Shown in pieces: positions 44,057-55,313 of a DNA stretch of 64,000 nucleotides (positions are counted from its first letter, which is position 1; every line of letters begins with the position of its first letter). Source of the DNA: Eutypa lata (taxonomy: Eukaryota; Ascomycota; Sordariomycetes; Xylariales; Diatrypaceae); assembly GCA_022661535.1 (NCBI GenBank), contig JAKULF010000015.1, positions 806,001-870,000 on the forward strand, read 5' to 3'. Made by a program: the position numbers and the translations under genes. The notes beneath the pieces were generated by a model. It was not told where the DNA came from. It was given only the letters and a program-made list of their open reading frames with translations, and ran no database searches.

Positions 44057-44480
44057 TTTATAAAACTTTAAAAAAAACTTATAATTTTATTTTTAATTTT
44101 AAATAATAATAAATAAAATCGTTTATTTAATTAATATTAATAAAATTAATATTATTATTAAATTAATAAATAAATTTCGTTATTTAACGAATTTTATATC
44201 GATAAAATAATCGTTTTAAATTTTTTTTTTTAAAAATTTATTTTATTAAATTTTTTTTTTATATAAAAAATAACTTTTATTAATATTAATAAATTTTTTA
44301 ATAAAAATAAACTTTATAAAGTTTAATAAATAAAATATTTAACGTTATATTTTATTTAATTATAACATTTTTTTATAATATATTATTATAAACGTTAAAA
44401 ATAATTATTATTATTATAATCTTTTTATTAAGTTTCATTATAATTCGTAACTTTAAAATTAAAGGATTCGTAAAGTTATT
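44057..44480. repeat. Hyper-AT RIP-degraded repeat, right part
   Basis: It continues the left block after the LTR insertion; the first five bases are the second TTTAT target copy. It has the same lack of CpA/TpG and ends where normal composition resumes after about 44480. A short inverted match to the left edge exists: ACTTTATAAATCC at 40657-40669 against the reverse complement of 44464-44476, with two differences of RIP type. It may be the remnant of terminal inverted repeats. Confidence 0.75.
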
Positions 44481-46888
44481 GCATATTGTTAATGATAAAG
44501 GGGGGTGGTATGGGATCAAAATCCAATTCAGGAAGTGGGTGGATTCATGAAGTGGGTCGGAGGGACTAATTAGGAACGAATGACGACAACTGCAATATGA
44601 TCGTAAATTATCCACCACATTGTGCTGTAATAATGAACATTTGTTTCAATGTGCCTGCTCAAGGCTACCTTATCTGTATACTTATCTTACAGGTATGTAC
44701 ATTCTCTTCTGCGATTGTGGCACTTGAAACTACCTCCTACATGTACTAGGTTATATAGGGAGGGGATTATGTGTATACATACCATGTACATATGTATGTA
44801 TGAAGCTGTCTTCGCTATAAACGCTATTAGATAGCCAGGGGAAACCCTTGTGTCTTGTTCATGCACTAATTAACTATATTCACTTTAACTTTCATGCGGG
44901 ACAATTAGTTACTATTTTGCTTCCTGTAGCGATGCGCCCTATAAGGGATACTTGTTCTTCTCTTCTCTAGGTAGGTACTTAACTCACCTCAAGTCTGGTT
45001 ATAAGTATTATATTCCGATCCCTCCCTACATGTACATACATACCTACCTGAGTTAGGTACGTGTAGTTGCTGACTACTTTAATTGGGTATATATGATGCC
45101 TACTCATTCCCCTCGGAAACTTATATATCTTTATTAAGATCCTATTGTGGAGTAATCATCTTGGCAAGATTCTTAAATAAGGAAGATGCTATGCACAGGA
45201 TCATACACATGCATCTGTAAACCATACACACGTACATATGGTAATTTACAGACGTACAGGAGTAACTAACTACATACATACATAACCACCTAGCTATACC
45301 CATGTCTTCTCCCCGCCATATCCACATCAAGCATCCCCTAGTATCCACCTCATTTGTATGTGTATGGGTATTAGCAGGAACTGCGATAGCGCGCGCGAGC
45401 AGGCGCAGAGGTGATAGATATGAGTTCACCAGACAAACCATTGCCGGCGAGGGACTACATATGTGCTAACAACCTACTGTATGTAATAGGAACTAGGGGT
45501 TGTTCGATGTACTTGCTCCTGGTGCCATCCTAAGTCGGGAAATTTACCCTAAATGATCATTAGTCCTCGATTCCCAATTTTTTGATCTGCCTATTCTGCC
45601 CAGCTCATTTTCTGAAGAAAGGGGGTTAGTAGAATTGAAGGGAATGTGGAAAAAAAGTTATAGTCTTCCAACTACCCATTTTCAGCTTTTCCGACTTCGA
45701 AGTTGGTAGTCTTCTGTTTCTTTTTTGGAATACTTGTAATATCGTTTCGTTCTTTACGTCTCATCCGGGAACACCCAAATACCCAACTTCGCCAAGCAGA
45801 TCTTGTCGTTCCTTTATCAAAAAACAACTCAAAACACCAAATCCTACCTACCGGCGACGGATCCAACCGAGAGGAAGAAGGAAAGAGAAGAACAAGAAGA
45901 AGAGAAAAAAGCAATCAAACAGCCAACCAACCGACCAATCATTCTAGCAAACCAACCACCCGGAACACTGACTGTTGCGACTCTCGCTCGATACTCTTCT
46001 ATAATAGACGAAACTAATATTACCTTGTTCCATGGGCAAGCCTTGTCAAGGTACCTTGGCTGTGTCTGTCTTAATACCAACATCGTAAAGGGTACATCCC
46101 ATCATATCATTCTTTTAGTAAACCACAACCACCAATTGCGAGACTCAATTGGTTTCCTGCCGAACCGACCCGCAGCCCGCAATCCGCGACCACCATCTAT
46201 AATTGGAGACGATCCCGTTTACAGATTCCCTAAACTTACTACGCTCGGCAAATAACTACGACAAGAGTCAGAAGTGTGTAGGGTTACAACGGCGCCGGCG
46301 ATCTTGACAGTACTCAATTTGAGCTCCCAAGTTTCGTTAGTCGGGCCAGACCTGGACCTCTTTTTGTTTTATTTTATTTTATTTTATTTTATTCTATTCT
46401 ATCTTATTTCTTCCTCTAACGCACTGTCGCTCAAGGGGTCACTCCCTCACCCTCCTCACTGACGCTCTCACACCCACACCCTCGTTCTCATCCTCGCGCC
46501 CGCGTACACATATGTATATGTAATTTTGTGTTGTATTTTATGTACAATTCATATATACATAATCAGTACGTTAATGAGTGGGAAGTTGGACCCCCTTTAT
46601 TTAGACTTTCGATTCTCTCTTTTGAAGTCTCCCGCCACCCCAGCATTAAGAATACCACCCTCTTGAAACACAGCCCCGGGCTGCGCATAACAGAAGTGAC
46701 ACAACTGATTTCATTACGTTCATGTACAAGAGGCTTAGGTGTGTCATACCAAACCTCAGCCGTTGGATTGCCACCACCAGCCGAAAAGGACGCCTTTGGG
46801 TACCTTTTATCTGACCACTTTGGAAAGAACGAAACTTGATCTCATTCCTTAAGCGGCTTTGCTTGATTTGTCCGCCTTACCACACCAC
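44481..46888. other. Intergenic region and probable long 5' leader of the Far1-like gene
   Basis: No supported gene. 45670-46260 has open frames on both strands without domains. A pentanucleotide (ATTTT)n run lies at 46366-46405. CT/CA-rich DNA at 46420-46505 looks like a fungal core promoter or transcription-start region for the gene at 46889. Confidence 0.45.
46366..46405. repeat. (ATTTT)n microsatellite
   Basis: About six ATTTT units followed by two ATTCT units, upstream of the Far1-like gene. Confidence 0.9.
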
Positions 46889-49800
46889 ATGTTTAGTCGG
46901 TCGTCGTCGTCCAAGACACACGGTTTCTCTGGCGGCACCGTCGGGAAGGATCATCATAGAGGATTTCTTGATATTAGCCGGTTAGGCTTGTCAGATTCGC
47001 GTTCTGATCGTTCTGCGCGGAAGAGAGGAGACGACGATTGGAATAGTTTTACTAGCGGATCGTCATACCCAGAAAAGAGTAAGTCTGCTTTTAGAAACAC
47101 TCTTCTCCTAGCCTTGTCATTCGTAGTCAATGTCCACTCGCTTGCTTGCTCATTCGTTACATGCATGAGGTTCTTAGCTATCGCTGCTTCTTATCGCTCT
47201 TCCAGACTCTAACATTCTCAACCGTATTAGGCCACCATTTTGCAGCAGGCTCTATCCGCCCGTCGCCCTACCGAGCTCCATCGTATCATTCTTCTACTTC
47301 TTATAAATCCTCTGCGTCCAAGGATACTGTGCGCCAAGGCGACCTGCGACAACGATCGGGGACGGCCATGTCGTATGCGACGACCACTTCGGACAGAAGT
47401 CGCTCCCGGAGGGAGCGGACTTTTGTTGGAAGTGAATGCGCTGTCTGTGAGGAGCCTCTGGAGCACACACTCCGGGGTGAGAGGATCTTGCAGTTCTCGT
47501 GCTCACATGTTTCGCACGAAGCCTGTTTCTACGAATTTATTCGGGAATTTGAATCACAATATTGCCCATCATGTAATGCGCCGTTGCATTTGGACACCAG
47601 CCGTGGAGGAAATGTCTTGGACATCGGTAAGGAGTCTAAATTTCGGGCCTATCGTGGTAATGGCCATACTGATAGCGTCGGTCTCCCCGCAGAGAAAATC
47701 ACCAACATGGTGCGGTCAGCATCTTCTGGCGAGAACAGGTCTTTACATACCCCAACGCCTAGTGGTGCGCAATGGGAAAGCCAGGGACGACCACCAAGCG
47801 GGGAATCGGCCGGTCGAAGCATGCCTAGTAATGGCCGTGAGAGTGCGGCTCGGGGCAGTGCTCGTGATGGTTCTGAACGGTATGCGGGGAGCTCGTCGCG
47901 GCATGGTCGTAGCGACAGCGAGGCCACTGGAGTAGCCTCATCTACAGGCTATCCTGAGACGATGCAGAGCGGTCCACCCCGTCGTCATGATTATGACCTC
48001 CAAGCAATGGAAACAACACCAGGCAGCCCGAGACCTGTCACGCGGAACCCCATACCAGCTCCATCGGTTGCGGTGCGGTCCGAGTTCCCTACTATTAACC
48101 GGTCTCGTCAGCAACAGACCTTGACTTGTCTCATCACGGTAGAAGTTCCAGACAACAAGTGGAGACCAGATCCGGAGGACCTAGGTGTTTCTTCGCCATT
48201 GCAACCAGTACGTATAGAGGAGGCCTTTACACAAAGGCCACCGTCGCCTGCGAGAAGTTCAAAGCCACGCTTCTACCCATACGAGGCACCCGAAGTCCTG
48301 GAAGAGATGACGGAGAATCTGCGCAATCGTGTGGACAACTGGCATGGACTAGATTTTAATAGGTAAGAGGAAATGCCACTGGGTAAGTAGCATCAGCAGC
48401 TAACAGGGACGCATAGATTCGGCAAACTGCGATTGTATGGTACACTGCGGGTCGGCAAGGATAAAATTTCGTGGCAAGAACTAGAATGTTTCTTGTTCGC
48501 GGAGATGCTCATCTGTGTCAAGGAGAAGAAATCTCCTGCCGCGCAGAATTGGGACAATTCCAGCGCTCCCCGGAAACCGCGTGTCACCTTGAAGGGCTCC
48601 ATCCTCATCAAGAAGCATCTTAACGAAGTTTCGGAGACTGGTACAGGTAAGAGAAGAAATATAAGCCAAAACGTGTGGCATCAGCTGATGGGTAACATAG
48701 TCGACGAAAACGTCCTGACCCTCAGTCTATCTGTTGCTGAGCTCCCCCAATTCCATCTACGGTTTGATAATCGGAATCAGCTCAAGCTTTGGCAACAGGC
48801 CTTACTAGATCTTAACGCAGTGGAAAGTTCACCGGTTAGAAGTCCCGATTATGACCGAGCCGAAGCATCGGAGACGGACGATGATGATTGGGGACGCGGG
48901 AACCGACCGCAGCGGGTCTCCTCATTGGCCTCATCATCTTGGGGGGGTCCTAAGTCGGTTACGACTGCTCCGACAGAGTACACGAATTTCGCCAAGGCGC
49001 CGCTTTCGTCGTACCACGTGCCTATCGATGTGGTTGTGGTGGTCCCCATATCATCCTCGATGCAAGGTGTAAAGATTAATCTCGTGAGAGATGCGTTGAA
49101 ATTCATGGTTAACACTCTAGGTGAAAGGGATCGTATGGGGCTAGTTACATTCGGCTCGGGAGGAGGTGGTGTGCCCATCGTGGGCATGACTACGAAAGCG
49201 TGGCATGGATGGAACAATGTCCTGGCTTCCATCAAACCCGTTGGGCAGAAGAGTCACCGAGCGGATGTTGTGGAAGGCGCCAATGTGGCTATGGACCTCT
49301 TGATGCAACGGAAATACAACAACCCTATTGCCACTATTATGCTTATTAGCGACGCCTCTACTTCGGATGCCGATAGCGTCGACTTTGTCGTCTCGCGAGC
49401 AGAAGCTGCTAAGTAAGACGGACTCTATAAACATTGCGGGCTCGTACTAACAGGTTGTAGGATAACCATTCACTCGTTCGGCTTAGGTATGACACACAAA
49501 CCAGATACTATGATCGAACTATCCACTAGGACCAAGGCGTCGTATACCTACGTCAAAGACTGGATGATGTTACGGGAATGTCTCGCTGGATGCCTCGGCT
49601 CGATGCAATCGCTGTCGCATCAGAACGTCAAACTAAAGCTCAAACTGCCAGATGGCTCTCCAGCTAGATTTCATAAGATCAGCGGGGCTCTGCAGATCAC
49701 CAAGCGTGCTACAGGTCGCGATGCCGAAGCTTCCCTCGGCGATCTCCGATTTGGTGACAAGCGGGATGTACTAGTTCAGCTTGTGATCGTTCCGGATAAT

Positions 49801-50682
49801 ACATCTCAAGAGCAGCTACCCCAGGACCCATGGGAAACCATAGTTTCCGGTCTAGAAGCTTTAGGTGGCCCCATGGACCAGGACGACCAAAGGACGTTAT
49901 CAGTAGAGGAACTACCCTTGATCCAAGCAGACCTAGTCTGGGGTGATATCCTTCGGGATGGCACTATGATGCACCTTCCCAGGCCGTCGCTATTAGCTAT
50001 CACGATGCTTCCGGCAGCTGGAAGTCAGAAGAAGTCCGCTTGGCAGAGTAATCCTCCAATCCCCCCGCATCACAGCATCGTTCAACGCCGGATGGAGCTT
50101 TTAACATCAGACATGCTCACCCGAGCATTGACCTTGGTCAGCAGAGGTCAGCACGACCGGGCACACACTCTTCTGAACGAGACAAGATCGATATTGAAAG
50201 GCCTGGGTAAAGGGGGATTACCTCCAGTTCCCGCCGGCCCTCTCCCGCCAGTCCCCGGTAGCAAGTCGAATGCGCAGTCTTCTCTCGACTCGCCTTTGTC
50301 GACTACCCCGGAACGAAAAAACTCCCCTTCTCCGACTGCTCAAGCCATGCATGGCTTCCCAACATCCATCCCGCGTAGCCGATCGACGGATGGACTTTCC
50401 ATTGGCACAGCTCCAGGTATCGATTCGGACACAGTTGCAGCTCTCGATGCTGAGCTCGAAGCTAGTCTAGAGTGGATCAACCACCCTGCTGTCTTCGGTC
50501 GCGACAGCCGCAAAGCAGTTCTCCAAGCTATTGGGGTGATTAGCAGCCAGCGGGCTTTCACATTCCGCTCGCCTATCGAGGGCCTATGGGCTGGTAGAGT
50601 TAGCGGTGTAAAGCGACTTACCGAGCGGAGCCGGGAATGGAGGGACGAAGCAAGCGGCGAGGGCATTATCGAAGAACCGTAA
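46889..50682 (+). CDS. far1: Far1/Ste5-type signalling scaffold (RING-PH-vWA)
   Basis: Six-exon model: 46889-47078, 47246-47626, 47693-48362, 48417-48646, 48701-49412 and 49461-50682 (1,134 aa). Domain order: RING at about 128-178 (CAVC..., SCSHVSHEACFYEF, CPSCNAPL), a Ser-rich linker, a PH domain at about 415-530 (FGKLRLYGTLRVGKDKISWQ ... FHLRFDNRNQLKLWQQALLDLN), a vWA domain from about 597 (DVVVVVPISSSMQG ... SFGLGMTHKPDTM), and a long C-terminal region. This is the layout of ascomycete Far1/Ste5 pheromone MAPK scaffolds, which bind G-beta and membrane phosphoinositides. The vWA metal site (DxSxS) reads PISSS, so the first Asp is lost. The introns 47627-47692 and 48647-48700 are multiples of three without stops, so unspliced reading is also open. 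I splice them because donor, branch and acceptor are good and LDIEKITNMVRS is restored. Exon 2 has a NAGNAG acceptor (47245/47248). Confidence 0.85.
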
Positions 50683-51747
50683 CTAAGGGCACTTCCTGAA
50701 CATCATTTGTCCTTATTACCCTTTTCGTCCTTGCCTATGTTCATTTGCCTTTGATTTTGGCGTTTTGACTTCGATAGTCGACTGGAATCGCACGACTTAT
50801 ATGGGGGATATGTTTGAATGAATTAGTTTTCTGTTGCTATTACGTTTCGGGGCCTAGATGGCGCGTGGTTCCTGGGTTGCATTCGTGGTTATCGTTACCC
50901 TGCCGTGTAGGCTCGTCGATCTGATACGATACCTTTTTTCTGCCTACACCCGTTTTCTCTTCCGTTTACGACACCAAGATACCATTTCTGTTTTGTCATG
51001 AGGTAGGCGAAGCGGAATGCCTCCCGCAATGGCCGTACCGTGCTTGACTTGTTGGAATATGTGAGAAGGAGTCAAGTTTCAGGTCTAGTTTTTGGAATAT
51101 ATTGAATCATATGGTGCGTGAGGAGGCCGCTGATGAATTGTATATGTTCACGACTGGAGTGAAAGGGAGAGGAGAGCAACAATTATACGTTAATGGCACC
51201 TATTTTGGCTAGTTGTGTAACAAAAAAAACAAATGTCGTGTATACTATGGAGAGCATACATAACACGGGGAAATGGACAACCTAGCTGATATTTGATTCA
51301 ACCTTGACTTAACATTTTCTCAAGTTATCTAAGTGATTGGTTCCCTTCGACTTCTATATGATCTATCCAGTGGAGCCGTAGAGACGTCGTTACACAACTT
51401 AAAAGCAGTTAGTTACGAGTGAGAGTCTCCTAGTTTTTACTTGATACGATGAAGCTAGCTCAAGATGCTGGAATCGATGGTGGCTACGCTACTTGTTTGC
51501 TAGTCGATGAGAGTCAAATGTAGGCAAAGAAAAAATATTCAGTTAAGAGAGCCTTAATTTTTTGTTCCTTCAGATCATCGCCTTCTTCGTTCGCCTAAGA
51601 GTAATAGGCAATACCGGCAGTAAGTCTATAAATATACCTACAGCCTTTGTACAAATTTTCCGTGAGCTCGGCCAAGTTAAATGATGATTATTCTCAAGGT
51701 TCGGCCTGATTAAGTAGGTACGGTTATGGTTACGGTTCCCCTATTTT
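50683..51747. other. Convergent intergenic region
   Basis: 3' flanks of the Far1-like and UTP16-like genes. No supported gene seen. Confidence 0.6.
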
Positions 51748-52889
51748 CTAACAAAAAAAGCCCTTCCTCTTATTGGGCGTTACAGCTGCACGTTTTCTCC
51801 GCAACATATCCTCCTTCACATTGCGGGTATCCTTGTGCATCTTAGGCGCGAGCTTCTTATCCCCCTGTTTCGCGACAACCCTGTAGACGGTCGATCCAAC
51901 GACCTGGTCGCGTGGCGTCCTGTCCTCAAAGTTGGTCTTCTTGGGCTTCTTCACCACCCGCCTCGGCAACGCCGCATCGTCTTCGTCCTCGCCCTCGCTC
52001 TCGCTCGACGAGTCGGTCAAGAATTCGGCCGGCAGCACGCTAGGGAGCTTCAACTTTTCGGCTCTCCGACGCCCCGCTGTCGCCGCCACCTCTCCCTCCG
52101 CTTCTACCTGTTCTGATACGCGTTTCCGCTTTTGGGCTTGCTGCTTATAGAGGTTGTCCCTCTCCTGTCGCTTACGTTTTTCCAATATTGTTTTTCTATG
52201 GTAGATTTAGGTTAGCTATACGGTTTTCGTTCGTTTTTGGTTTAGGTGGAAAGGGAAGGGAAGGGAAGGGACTCGGCATACTTCTCTGTAGCGTCGGCGA
52301 GAGCCTTTGCTGATTCCAACGTCTCCTTGGCAGCAGCTTTAGTAGATATGGCTTCGGGTGCTTCATCTGAATCTTCGGCATCCTCCTGTGCCGCCGGTTC
52401 TGGTGCTTGTTTTGAAGTTTTCGCTGCTGCAGCAGCAACGTATTTGTCTACATCATCATCATCTCCAAAAACGACGTGATTTGACTTTGTCTCCTTCTTA
52501 TTTCCCTGGGGGCTGAGCTCTAGATCTGGTTCGACAGATTGGGAAGCTAGGCGCTGGCTCGCCTCCTCTTCTAATTGCTTCGAGGCGCTCTGGGGTTCAA
52601 GGGTTGCATGGCCATAGCCATAGCCATCGCCGTCTTGAGAGTCAGCTACAGAGCTAGAGCGAGGCCTCTTGGACTTTCCACTCAGCAGCTGTGTCTCAGT
52701 TCGGACCATCCGCAATTCAGTAGCGTTCTCCTCATCCCGCGTGTGTATGGGTATAGCCCGCCTCTTTCTTGTTGTTGGTGTTGTTGTTGATGATGATGAG
52801 CTGGGCTCAATTGTACTCGCCGCTCGACCGTCTCCTTCGTTTGTCGCCTTATCCAGGGCCTTGGATCGCGTCCTCGTAACGGGAGCCAT
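51748..52889 (-). CDS. UTP16: U3 snoRNA-associated protein, UTP16/Bud21-like
   Basis: Two exons: 52889-52282 and 52195-51748 (351 aa). The 86-nt intron (GTATGC...CATAG) joins AA|A in frame. The N-terminal half is disordered, Ser/Thr/Arg-rich then acidic. The conserved core includes NHVVFGDDDDVDKYV (about 138-152), EDSDEAPEAIS (about 175-185) and a basic helical region KKTILEKRKRQERDN (about 203-217). The C terminus (FEDRTPRDQVVGSTVYRVV ... MHKDTRNVKEDML ... NKRKGFFC) is basic. This pattern is that of the U3_snoRNA_assoc family, a small-subunit processome component acting in 18S rRNA maturation in the nucleolus. The intron contains a GGGAA purine repeat. Confidence 0.78.
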
Positions 52890-53315
52890 GATGGTAGGGA
52901 TATACGTTTATACCGATTATCGGGTTTAATCTAGAGACTGGATGTTTCAGTTGACTTATGGGTTCTATGTAAGTAGTTACTCGCTATTAAATTTTTGATG
53001 GGTCCCTCAGAAAAGCTACATACATGTAGGTATAGATAAGATAATCTCCACCCAATCACATACTAACCAGTTCCCACTTATACCGATAGAGTCCGTATTA
53101 TGTAATACTACTGCGTACCTGCATAATATAATATTAGATAATCCTTAACTACAGTATGTACCACGAAAGGGGCTTCTTCCATATATTCAACCACCATATT
53201 ATTTATTCCTTGTCATCTCTATATACCACATAGTTAGTGTCTACATGGACACTTAACTATGTACTTTATAGCTATCTGACCAATTTCGAAACATCGATAT
53301 CAGGACTGAGATGAG
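52890..53315. other. Divergent promoter region
   Basis: 426 bp between the UTP16-like gene and the Sel1-like gene. AT-rich; no defined element recognised. Confidence 0.5.
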
Positions 53316-54353
53316 ATGTATGCTCTACGACAGCCTACCTACCTCCGTCCATCACGACAGGTAGCTTCACCGTCACAATATACACACAATAGCTACTGCC
53401 TATCTCCTAGGTTAAAAGGCATAGCCTCTTTTAGCACCACTCCACCATTCTCTGCCAAGGTCAGGGTTGGCCCGGGGAAAGATAGCTTTGCAAAGGCCAG
53501 GTTCACAACTGCAGATGTCCCCTCTTTAGACTTCTGGGCTACAAAGGCCCGTCCTCCTTTGGTGGATGGCTTATCACCGGAAGAGTGCTTAGCTACGGCC
53601 CAGAAATACACAGCGCTGGCTCTGAGGGAGCCCGTAAACTGGAGAAAGAATCTCACTACCCAACATGGCATTTCTCTATATACCTTACATTATATCGCTA
53701 ACATGATCATCACCGGTCCTCCGTCTCCTGCTTGGAACTTGGCTACCCACATCTTGTATACCAATGTCAAGTTGTCGTATACACCGTCCGTCTTGACCAT
53801 GGTCCGCCTCGCTCTCATGCGAAATAGGCTCGGGGGACAACAGTTTTTGCCGGCCGAGGAGGCTTTCGAGCGCCTACTCGCTCAACGGGACGACCCAGAT
53901 GTTTGTACCTTGAAAGGGCTGATCTACGCCGGGAAGAACGCGCGTGAGACGGATGATAAAGCATTGGAGTGGTTCCGGCTGGCAAGGCGCCTCGGAGGGG
54001 AGGAGCCCCGGGCCTGGGACTGGCAATCTAGCTGTATCATGGGCCTCGCGAAAATCTACCTGAAGCAAAACAAGACTAAACAGGCCAAGGATATTTTGCA
54101 TTATGCAGCTGTGACTCTCGATATACCGGAAGCTTGCTGGCTATATGCGACTACGTTAAGCGAGGATGATGCCAGCCGGCCTTCGTGGCTCAAGAAAGCA
54201 GCTATCAGCGGGATCCCGGCAGCAGCTAGAGAGCTAGCACATGTCGAGTCGCGCCGGCTCAGCGACGGTAGTTTGAGCAAGGGAGAGATGGCAGAGAAGC
54301 AGGCATTGGCTGATGAGTGGTTAGGCATCGCCGGGGACAAAGCCCTCTATTGA
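53316..54353 (+). CDS. Sel1/TPR-like repeat protein, possibly mitochondrial
   Basis: A single exon of 345 aa. The first 40-60 residues are basic, hydroxylated and almost free of acidic residues (MYALRQPTYLRPSRQVASPS...), compatible with a mitochondrial presequence. From about residue 95 the protein is alpha-helical with repeat-like pairs: NLATHILYTNVKLSYTPS, PAEEAFERLLAQRDDPDVCTLKGLIYAGKN, DKALEWFRLARRLGG, GLAKIYLKQNKTKQAKDILHYAA and PEACWLYATTLSEDD. This resembles Sel1 or TPR solenoids. I do not recognise a named orthologue; the function is unknown. Codon composition and length support a real gene. The first ATG after upstream stops is used. Confidence 0.75.
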   Translation: MYALRQPTYLRPSRQVASPSQYTHNSYCLSPRLKGIASFSTTPPFSAKVRVGPGKDSFAKARFTTADVPSLDFWATKARPPLVDGLSPEECLATAQKYTALALREPVNWRKNLTTQHGISLYTLHYIANMIITGPPSPAWNLATHILYTNVKLSYTPSVLTMVRLALMRNRLGGQQFLPAEEAFERLLAQRDDPDVCTLKGLIYAGKNARETDDKALEWFRLARRLGGEEPRAWDWQSSCIMGLAKIYLKQNKTKQAKDILHYAAVTLDIPEACWLYATTLSEDDASRPSWLKKAAISGIPAAARELAHVESRRLSDGSLSKGEMAEKQALADEWLGIAGDKALY

Positions 54354-55313
54354 TACGCAAGTGGGTTACCAGGGATAATACATACTAAGGTGTAGCCCAC
54401 CACCATAGTTAATATGATCTGATGCGACGACGAAGTACCGTTTAGTGTCATCAATGGCAAGTTCGTCGGTAAGGAGGGCCGGCTATAGCTGACCAGTCTA
54501 CCGGTTGATCTCACACAGGCTATGATCTTCACTTCTCCGAACTTGGCATCAGCCTCTTATGGTGTACCTACCTAAACTTACCATCCGCCCAACTACCTAC
54601 GTATGGACGCTCCTAGATAGTTGTAATAAATCCATATTTGTTGCTCTATTTATTAGAGAAGAAGGTAATCAGGAGATAACCCAGGGGAACAATCAATTAC
54701 ATACATACCGTTAAACATTATACAAACGTATGTCTACATTAACCTCTAGACATAAATAGCACAGCCGTAACTAAATACCATAACTATTCTAAATGATAAC
54801 CTGCAACGACTAAGTATAATCGGGTTAATGAGACATGCCCATGAGCGCATCTTAATCGTTGATTTGTTAAGTAGTCGGATGCATGTGGAGAGATATGTAC
54901 ATGTCTCCATTAGGATCAATAAAACCCATGACGGTGAACCACTCGTTGAAATTACAACATACGGATAGTTCCGTTGTGAACTAACTAGTAACCGGCGCAA
55001 TTATTTGAGCTTCAACTCAAACTAAATACGGAGTACCTAATTCAGCTACCGCCCTTTCTCTTAACTCGTTCAGAATTCCCCTTTCACTTTTCACTTTCCC
55101 GTCTTATGTATGAAGTTCCTGTTGATTTTCACCAGACGATACGGCAACCCCTCGGATTAACGGGAAAAAAGGTCAAGTAAATCTATTAGATCTGTTCAGT
55201 TCGTAACTATATGAAAAAAAGGGGAATCAAAACCCAGGAACAACTCGTGACTATCTATCTACATGATATACTATATATACGGATGGAAGAGAAAAAAAAA
55301 TTATAGACAAGAA
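54354..55313. other. Convergent intergenic region
   Basis: 3' flanks of the Sel1-like gene and the NRPS-like gene; nothing else supported. Confidence 0.6.

Noticed and set aside
45803..46255. 150-aa frame upstream of the Far1-like gene
   Set aside because: Non-ATG start, repetitive Glu/Lys and Asn-Pro stretches; better seen as promoter or leader DNA.
47240..47935. 231-aa frame overlapping the Far1-like exons
   Set aside because: Reading in another frame over the RING region; it shows no zinc-finger pattern.
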